Of a DNA stretch of 11,836 bases, positions 7,701 to 11,836 are shown piece by piece. The notes under the pieces were generated by a model, which saw only the letters and a program-made list of their open reading frames with translations, ran no database searches and had not been told where the DNA came from. The stretch covers positions 1 to 11,836 of the forward strand of contig JAFXEA010000488.1 in the NCBI GenBank assembly GCA_017521065.1. The letters are read 5' to 3'. Source of the stretch: Kiritimatiellia bacterium. Lineage in GTDB: Bacteria; Verrucomicrobiota; Kiritimatiellia; RFP12; UBA1067. The position numbers and the translations under genes are program-made. Every line of letters starts with the position of its first letter. The first letter of the stretch is position 1.

Positions 7701-8537
7701 GCGTGCAGGATCATCTACGAAGCGACGGGGGATGAAGTGTTCAAAAAGCGTTTCGACGAATATGCCGGAATAATCAACGAACGCTACTGGGACGATGAGG
7801 ACGGTGCGTACTACGACATTTCCGCATCGCCTCCGCACAAGACGGTGAAAGTCCTGACACCGGCATCGTTCTGGCCGCTTCTCGCCGGCGTCGTTCCGCC
7901 GGAGCGCGCGAGGCGGTTGGTCGCGCATCTGAAGAACCCCCGGAAGCTCGGCGGCGATGTCCCGTTCCCATCCGTTTCGCGCGATTCGCGCTTTTTCAAC
8001 CCGAAAGGCGAGTATTGGCGCGGCGGTGTTTGGCTGCCGACGGTCTATATGTGCGTAAGGGCGCTTGAGGAAAACGGTTTCGCCGACCTGGCCGACGAAC
8101 TCGCGGAAAAAACCGTCCGGCATCAGTTCAAGACATACAAAGCATATTCGCCTCAAACAATCTGGGAAGCGTATTCGCCCACGGAGGCGAAGCCGGCGTC
8201 CTGCAAGGTTAACATCCGCGATGAGGTGGTACGGCCGGATTTCTGCGGCTGGTCGGCGCTCGGACCGATTTCGATGATGATCGAGAATGTCGTGGGCATC
8301 AACGCGGACGGCGTGAAGCGCGAAGTTGAATGGCGTCTCAGGCGGACGGACAGGCATGGCGTCAGAAATCTCCGCTTCGGCGGTGTGACGGCATCGCTCG
8401 TCTTCGAAAACGGGCAAATAGAAATTGAGTCTTCCGCACCGTTCTTGCTTCGCGTCAAAGGCGTCGTCCACAAAGTGCCCGTCGGCAGAACGACGCTCCC
8501 CGTCGGTGGCGTTGAGAGACTTGCAACCGATAAATGA
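4755..8537 (+). CDS. Secreted three-domain enzyme: SGNH acetylesterase-like + GH5-like + GH63/trehalase-like
   Basis: The product has 1260 residues. A signal peptide is seen at 1-21 (basic MKIEK, hydrophobic core, cut near ALA). Domain 1 (about 24-255) is a sialate-O-acetylesterase-like SGNH hydrolase: GQSN with Ser35, WHQGEAD at 142-148, and DGIH with Asp232/His235. Domain 2 (about 280-770) resembles GH5: HGFNLQG, FVRLPLDY, NEP with acid/base Glu416, YPYWFSHFG, and AGEFG with nucleophile Glu700. The 284-residue gap between the two Glu residues is unusually long; residues about 525-650 look like an inserted beta-sandwich, perhaps carbohydrate-binding. Domain 3 (about 790-1180) is an (alpha/alpha)6 barrel like GH63/GH37: RTWIWDT, SGMDNTPR with Asp950, GEYWRGGVW, and TIWEAYSP with Glu1138, followed by a C-terminal beta domain. 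Family knowledge suggests deacetylation plus hydrolysis of one acetylated glycan; the substrate is inferred, not seen. No clear Shine-Dalgarno precedes the start, but the signal peptide fixes it. The stop overlaps ATG 8534. Confidence 0.82.
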   Translation: MKIEKLTVVFAVPMFFAAALAREAPTDIYLLIGQSNMAGRGVTNTANRISSERVFKFTRDGKWTEGVEPIHFDRPNVGAGPGLAFGRAMADAKPTVEIGLVPCAVGGSPLSRWEPGGDLYSNAVERTRAALATGGSLRGILWHQGEADSWKWGNAESYARRLTHMVTQLRADLGVKYVPFIAGEVGAHYGASIEKRGGKSFVDEVNRQMKSAVAKLPAAGWVSVKGLGPGPDGIHFTTESSYELGRRYAREILRWQSIPCQMPEDEDYGGNAADWRPPFTAHGFNLQGMRRSGPKAGFREDHFKWIKEWGFNFVRLPLDYRCWVKDRKSGNREIIDEEGLKLLDKGIAFARKHGLVTMICLHRIPGEYCVPQVDPEPGNIYTDPDCLRAAVMHWKLLAQRYRDIPREALFFNLINEPSSRLGTIEQYEYVARVLVASIRKVDSKRFIVADGWQGGNVPVPGLYGIPGVGQAARGYYPYWFSHFGVDVAASLGNDKVSAPPPTWPPRRGCPDGRLGGPKWPDWHEPFAIANAPAAKYALVLGEVSGSVLIEVAADGERVASFRLEPQKGNPEWSKVSRYRGTGPWRGILARPLTFTLPKRAERLSIQLVEGDWAMPSSLVLKNADGREARIEFGQNMKTMKSTCWRRRFAGWNAREPLPLPDGVSVPSGRFADEGMNVMCKGWLDRWEDPIANGVWCLAGEFGCANHTAHIDSLRFLESGLNLFEVLGMGWCSWGFIGSRFGILDSGRADVEYEDWKGRKLDRKMLELLRRHAAKGVALDSVPEVVTGSEPELARFAKTAWAMAYDHVTNCVGAVQSPYMDEAFSPDRTWIWDTCFMALFCRYAPDVFPGVESLMNFYAPMLDGTPSALKVHIPDNPPLFAWAEWMNYRMTGDRKRIDLIFGGRKYPQRMFDLYERMKIGDGFPFQSSAFPVLWEKRPLGYLWTGGRSGMDNTPRGGFSRQVFDNDARYFSILWIDAISQQALACRIIYEATGDEVFKKRFDEYAGIINERYWDDEDGAYYDISASPPHKTVKVLTPASFWPLLAGVVPPERARRLVAHLKNPRKLGGDVPFPSVSRDSRFFNPKGEYWRGGVWLPTVYMCVRALEENGFADLADELAEKTVRHQFKTYKAYSPQTIWEAYSPTEAKPASCKVNIRDEVVRPDFCGWSALGPISMMIENVVGINADGVKREVEWRLRRTDRHGVRNLRFGGVTASLVFENGQIEIESSAPFLLRVKGVVHKVPVGRTTLPVGGVERLATDK
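6262..6304 (+). repeat. GC-rich palindromic segment inside the GH5-like domain
   Basis: An outer stem pairs 6262-6268 (GGCCGCC) with 6297-6304 (GGCGG, bulged A, CC). An inner hairpin pairs 6280-6283 (GCCC) with 6288-6291 (GGGC) around CGAC. A further small hairpin is CGCC 6265-6268 / GGCG 6271-6274, competing with the outer stem. It encodes a Pro/Arg/Gly-rich stretch (WPPRRG and onward, residues 503-515) between the GH5 motif YPYWFSHFG and the inserted beta-sandwich. It may be an in-frame palindromic element or simply a GC-rich linker. Confidence 0.3.
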
Positions 8538-8539
8538 GG
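8535..8539 (+). promoter_or_regulatory. Shine-Dalgarno TGAGG that favours the start at 8546
   Basis: TGAGG lies 6 bases before the ATG at 8546. The ATG at 8534 overlaps the previous stop and has no ribosome site at proper distance. The choice changes only four residues before the hydrophobic segment. Confidence 0.55.
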
Positions 8540-8545
8540 CAATAC

Positions 8546-10945
8546 ATGCGGATTGCAAATATCCTTGTCGTCGCTGCAGTTGCGATTGCACCGGTTGCCG
8601 AAGGGGCAGCGACCGGCGACAAGACGCATGCGCTGGATGCGGCACCTGCGAAACAGCGAATTTGGTGGGATACGACATGGAACGACCCGTATGTGGCGGA
8701 TATAGCAGATGCCGATACGTATCTCAGGCGCAAGTTCCGGCAGGACGTAACCGATCCGACGACTGGCGTAGGGGCTGATGCGCTGAAAGATATGCTTTCG
8801 GACATTGTGACATCGGGAAAGATGTCGGGAGAGTCATGGTGGATCACGAAGGCCAAATGCTTCGCCGCGCAGGTGGAGAGGGAGTCGATTGATGTCTCGC
8901 CTCTTGATTGGTTTCCCGCAATCGCCGTATGGGACAGATGGTCGAGGCCGATTACTGGTGTCATCAAAAGCAGGGCAAGGGAGGTCAACAGAGAGAAACT
9001 GTCAGACCTTCTGTGCGCAGAATGGCGGGCCGGCAACGCCGACGGCACATGGAACATGTGGCAGGACTTCGACCATTCCGTTCCGGACTGGCGTGTCATA
9101 TTGAAGCTCGGGTTCCCGGGAATGAAGGATCGTCTCGGGAAATACGCCGTGAATGGCGATCCGTTCTACGAAGGGCTGCAGATTGCGATGGATGCGATGC
9201 TTGCGGGAATCGGCCGGTTCATTGCGCAAGGCAAGAAGAATCTCGAAATTATCAGCCGCAAAGATCGCAAAGGTCGCAAAGACCCCATGCCCTCGGTGGA
9301 CGAATCCAACTCTGCACTCTCAGCGTCTCTGCGTGAGAAGAAACGTCTTGAAAAGGAGATTGCCTGCCTTGATCGGTTGAGGAACGGGCCACCGCAGACG
9401 GCGTACGATGCGATGATGTTCGTATGGCTATACTTTTTCTGGTCGGAGCATCTTGATGGCGTCCAGTGCCGCTCGCTGCCGGAACTCGATGTTTTTCTTT
9501 CTGCGTATTACGAGGCAGACGTCGCCGCCGGGCGTACCGATGAAGCGGAATTTCGCGAGCAACTGAAGCATTTCCTTTGGCAATGGGGTTCGGTCGCGAA
9601 CTATTGGAACCAGCCTGCCGGTTTTGGCGGCACGAACGCGGACGGATCGAGCGCGTTCAATGGTGTGTCGAAGATCATTCTCGATGTCGTGGACGAGTGT
9701 GCGCTGCCGACTCCGAAGTTTCTCGTGAAGGTCGCCCCGAACACTCCGCACTGGGCGTGGGACAAGATGCTCGACATGGCGCGCCGGCACAGATCGATTG
9801 CGTTCATCGGCGAGGAGCCGGCGGCAAAGGCACTCAAAAAGTGGTGCGAAGCCACCGACGAAGATTGCAGGACGATGGTGCTGCGCGGATGTTACGAATT
9901 CGATCTCGCCGACAGCTGCAACAGGACGGGATGCGGCTACATTAATTTCGTGAAGCCAATTGAAAAAATGTTTGTGGATGCGGCAGCTTCAGTGGATCGC
10001 GGGGTTGCTTGGGGACAAAGTTTTGATTCCTTCAAGGATGAGTATCTGCGCCGGCTGTCAGAAACGGTCGTCAAGTGCCGTGAGATAGCGTTTGCGTTCG
10101 AAAAGGTGCTGGCTGACGTAAATCCGGCGGATTTGATGACGCTTTCTACGGAACATGCCCTAAAGGTCCGCAAGGATGCTTTTGCCGACGGATGCCCGAG
10201 AGGGAACGACACGGCAATACTTTCCGCCGGACTCGGAACGGCTGTTGATTCGCTTCTTGCGGTGGAGGAGATTGTGTACGAGCGCAAGGAGCTGTCGCTT
10301 GCGGCTCTAGGGAAAGTGCTCTCCGGGAACTGGAAGGGATACGAGCCGCTGCGACTGAGGATGTCCAGATCGAAGCGCAAGTGGGGAAACAACGATCCCG
10401 ATGCGAATGCGCTCGGGGCGGAACTGGTGGAGTGCTACGGATCGCACCTCAACGGCGTACCCAATTCCCGGGGCGGGGTGTTTCTCGCATCCGGGCACAG
10501 CGCGCGCCAGTTCATTGAGCTGGCCAAGAAGACCGGAGCAACTCCAGACGGGCGCAGGGCGGGCGAAGAAATGTCGAAGAATCTTTCTCCGGCGATGGGC
10601 GCCGATACGGAAGGCGCCACGGCTCTTGTCAATACGCTCGCATCCTCGGACGTCACGAAGACGCCTGGCGACTATCCTCTCGATATGATGCTTCATCCGT
10701 CGGTCTGTTCCGGCGAAAAGGGGCTCCGGACGATGCGTTCGATGGTGGAAATGTTCCATAGGAACGGCGGAAGCGTGATCCAGTTTACCGTGTTCAGCGC
10801 GGAGGAGCTCCGCGATGCGCAGGCGCATCCCGAGAAGTATGAAAATCTCCAGGTGCGCGTATGCGGATGGAACGTCCGCTGGAACGACATGAGCAAAGAG
10901 GAACAGGACGCCTACATCCGTCGTGCGGAAAACATCATGAAATGA
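8546..10945 (+). CDS. Glycyl radical enzyme (pyruvate formate-lyase superfamily) with signal-like N-terminus
   Basis: The product has 799 residues. The C-terminal half is clearly a glycyl radical enzyme. Cys449 and Glu451 in RGCYEF match the GC-x-E active-site loop of the dehydratase/lyase branch, not the Cys-Cys pair of true pyruvate formate-lyase. TPDGRRAGE lies at 666-674. The radical loop is RVCGWNVRW with Gly774, preceded by LRDAQAHPEKYENL. All catalytic parts are present, so the enzyme looks active. The family works by a cysteine thiyl radical generated from the glycyl radical, after activation by a radical-SAM activase; none is in the window. Oddly, residues 1-22 (MRIANILVVAAVAIAPVAEG) look like a Sec signal peptide, with possible cleavage at about 20-22. 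No in-frame ATG follows before Met83, although homology to the next gene begins near residue 57. Residues about 237-266 come from an in-frame repeat insertion. The substrate and true location are unknown. A 29-base gap leads to the paralogue. Confidence 0.85.
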   Translation: MRIANILVVAAVAIAPVAEGAATGDKTHALDAAPAKQRIWWDTTWNDPYVADIADADTYLRRKFRQDVTDPTTGVGADALKDMLSDIVTSGKMSGESWWITKAKCFAAQVERESIDVSPLDWFPAIAVWDRWSRPITGVIKSRAREVNREKLSDLLCAEWRAGNADGTWNMWQDFDHSVPDWRVILKLGFPGMKDRLGKYAVNGDPFYEGLQIAMDAMLAGIGRFIAQGKKNLEIISRKDRKGRKDPMPSVDESNSALSASLREKKRLEKEIACLDRLRNGPPQTAYDAMMFVWLYFFWSEHLDGVQCRSLPELDVFLSAYYEADVAAGRTDEAEFREQLKHFLWQWGSVANYWNQPAGFGGTNADGSSAFNGVSKIILDVVDECALPTPKFLVKVAPNTPHWAWDKMLDMARRHRSIAFIGEEPAAKALKKWCEATDEDCRTMVLRGCYEFDLADSCNRTGCGYINFVKPIEKMFVDAAASVDRGVAWGQSFDSFKDEYLRRLSETVVKCREIAFAFEKVLADVNPADLMTLSTEHALKVRKDAFADGCPRGNDTAILSAGLGTAVDSLLAVEEIVYERKELSLAALGKVLSGNWKGYEPLRLRMSRSKRKWGNNDPDANALGAELVECYGSHLNGVPNSRGGVFLASGHSARQFIELAKKTGATPDGRRAGEEMSKNLSPAMGADTEGATALVNTLASSDVTKTPGDYPLDMMLHPSVCSGEKGLRTMRSMVEMFHRNGGSVIQFTVFSAEELRDAQAHPEKYENLQVRVCGWNVRWNDMSKEEQDAYIRRAENIMK
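9255..9340 (+). repeat. Imperfect inverted-repeat element inserted in frame in the glycyl radical enzyme gene
   Basis: The left arm is three 9-base units: CGCAAAGAT, CGCAAAGGT, CGCAAAGAC (9257-9283). The right arm, CTCTGC...CTCAGCGTCTCTGCGTGAGAA (9310-9339), is its imperfect reverse complement; for example 9257-9264 pairs with 9326-9333 with one mismatch. The style, CGCAAAG units on one side and GTCTCTGCGTGAGA on the other, resembles a dispersed palindromic repeat that I recall from many environmental bacterial genomes. Compared with the paralogue downstream, the encoded protein is 24 residues longer here, which fits an insertion of 72 bases that kept the frame. The encoded residues are Lys/Arg then Ser rich, and the reading frame is intact. 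Confidence 0.65.
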
Positions 10946-10961
10946 CGGTGGAAAACCGGGG

Positions 10962-10967
10962 AAAGGA
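10962..10967 (+). promoter_or_regulatory. Shine-Dalgarno AAAGGA for the start at 10975
   Basis: AAAGGA sits 7 bases before the ATG at 10975, in the 29-base gap after the previous stop. It supports the first Met, and so inclusion of the hydrophobic N-terminus. Confidence 0.65.
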
Positions 10968-10974
10968 AAAATCC

Positions 10975-11836
10975 ATGAACTATATGTGGTTAATAGTTGC
11001 GTCTGTGCTTTCTACGGGGGTTGAGATACCCGACGAAGGTGTGCCGACATGGGAAGGTGGACCGCAATACACGACGCGCACAGAGAAGTGTCCTGCGCAA
11101 ATCAACGACGAGGCAACCTACCTCAAATGGAAGTGGCGCACGAATCTTGCCGATCCCAAGACCGGTCTCGACAACGATGCGCTTCGCGCGGGCGTGAAGA
11201 AGATTGTTGCCGAGTCTGGCTGGAAGTCCGGCGCGGAGGACTGGTACGATGTGGCCGCGCGTTGCTTCGACTTCCTTGTCGACAATGTAGCGATTGGCTT
11301 TTCGGAATACGATTGTTTTCCGGCCATATCCGCTTGGGATCGCCACCGTCGTCCGATGAGCGCGATTCTGTGGAGTCATGCCAGGGACGTGGACGACAAG
11401 TACTATCCCGGGCTTCGGGCGGAAATCGAACAAATGCGCAAGGAAGGGCGTGCCACCATCGGCAAGGACTTCGATCATTCTGCGCCCGACTGGGTCGATA
11501 TACTCAAGATCGGCTTCCCCGGCATGAAAGCGCGCGTTGATTCCTATACGCAGAATACGCCGTTCTATCGAGCCGAGAAGCGCGCCGCCGCTGCGATGAT
11601 GCGCTTTTTAGATCGGCTTATCGCAACGGCGAAGGCGCATCCCGAAGCCGATTCCTATTGGATGAAACGAGAGATTGAATCACTGGAGCGTCTGCGCGTC
11701 GGGCCGCCGAAAACAGTTTTTGACATCATGCAGTTCACGATGGTGTACTTCATCCTTTCCGAGCCGCTCAACTACTTCCAGGTGCGGACGTTCGACAATA
11801 TTGATGTGCGCTGGTGGCCGTATTACCAGGCGGACC
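10975..11836 (+). CDS. Second glycyl radical enzyme paralogue, N-terminal part (cut by window end)
   Basis: The frame is open from ATG 10975 to the end of the window (287 codons). It aligns along its length with the preceding glycyl radical enzyme: TYLKWKWRTNLADPKTG matches TYLRRKFRQDVTDPTTG, CFPAISAWDR matches WFPAIAVWDR, and FDHSAPDW, KIGFPGMK and LRVGPPKT also match. It is therefore a tandem paralogue with moderate divergence. The catalytic Cys and Gly motifs lie beyond the window, so activity cannot be judged. It begins with a short hydrophobic stretch (MNYMWLIVASVLSTG) and no basic residue before it; this could be a weak signal peptide or membrane anchor. It lacks the 24-residue insert seen in the first copy, suggesting that insert is recent. 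Two adjacent copies suggest subunits of one enzyme or two related substrates; this is inference. Confidence 0.8.
   Translation, partial: MNYMWLIVASVLSTGVEIPDEGVPTWEGGPQYTTRTEKCPAQINDEATYLKWKWRTNLADPKTGLDNDALRAGVKKIVAESGWKSGAEDWYDVAARCFDFLVDNVAIGFSEYDCFPAISAWDRHRRPMSAILWSHARDVDDKYYPGLRAEIEQMRKEGRATIGKDFDHSAPDWVDILKIGFPGMKARVDSYTQNTPFYRAEKRAAAAMMRFLDRLIATAKAHPEADSYWMKREIESLERLRVGPPKTVFDIMQFTMVYFILSEPLNYFQVRTFDNIDVRWWPYYQAD

Overview
The window holds six genes on the + strand in tight succession, with gaps of about 10 to 120 bases. The first is cut at its 5' end and the last at its 3' end. The protein styles suggest an anaerobic, glycan-degrading member of the PVC group, most like Kiritimatiellota/Lentisphaerota-type gut or sediment bacteria. 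The pointers are a planctomycete-type Gfo/Idh/MocA oxidoreductase, large secreted multi-domain glycosidases, a LamG-like secreted protein and glycyl radical enzymes. This placement rests on remembered family style, not on a search.

Layout: (1) 3-830, C-terminal part of a cytosolic Gfo/Idh/MocA sugar oxidoreductase, visibly more AT-rich than the rest. (2) 864-2720, a secreted protein with a glycoside-hydrolase-like barrel. (3) 2732-4633, a secreted protein built from two tandem copies of a beta-domain plus LamG-like module, followed by a coding-like tail in the +1 frame (to 4733) that looks like its displaced C-terminus. (4) 4755-8537, a 1260-residue secreted fusion of an SGNH/sialate-O-acetylesterase-like domain, a GH5-like domain with a large insert, and a GH63/trehalase-like (alpha/alpha)6 domain. 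(5) 8546-10945, a complete glycyl radical enzyme of the pyruvate formate-lyase superfamily with an N-terminal secretion-signal-like segment and an in-frame repeat insertion. (6) 10975 to the window end, the N-terminal part of a diverged paralogue of (5), also starting with a hydrophobic segment.

The genes read as one transcription unit. Genes 2 to 4 plausibly deacetylate, bind and cleave a plant or algal polysaccharide outside the cytoplasm, and gene 1 would oxidise or reduce a released sugar. The surprise is the pair of glycyl radical enzymes. The superfamily is oxygen-sensitive, activated by cytosolic radical-SAM enzymes and normally cytoplasmic, yet both copies here begin with signal-like N-termini and lie among exported glycosidases. 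No activase gene is present in the window. No tRNA, rRNA, CRISPR array, insertion sequence with transposase, or convincing terminator was seen.
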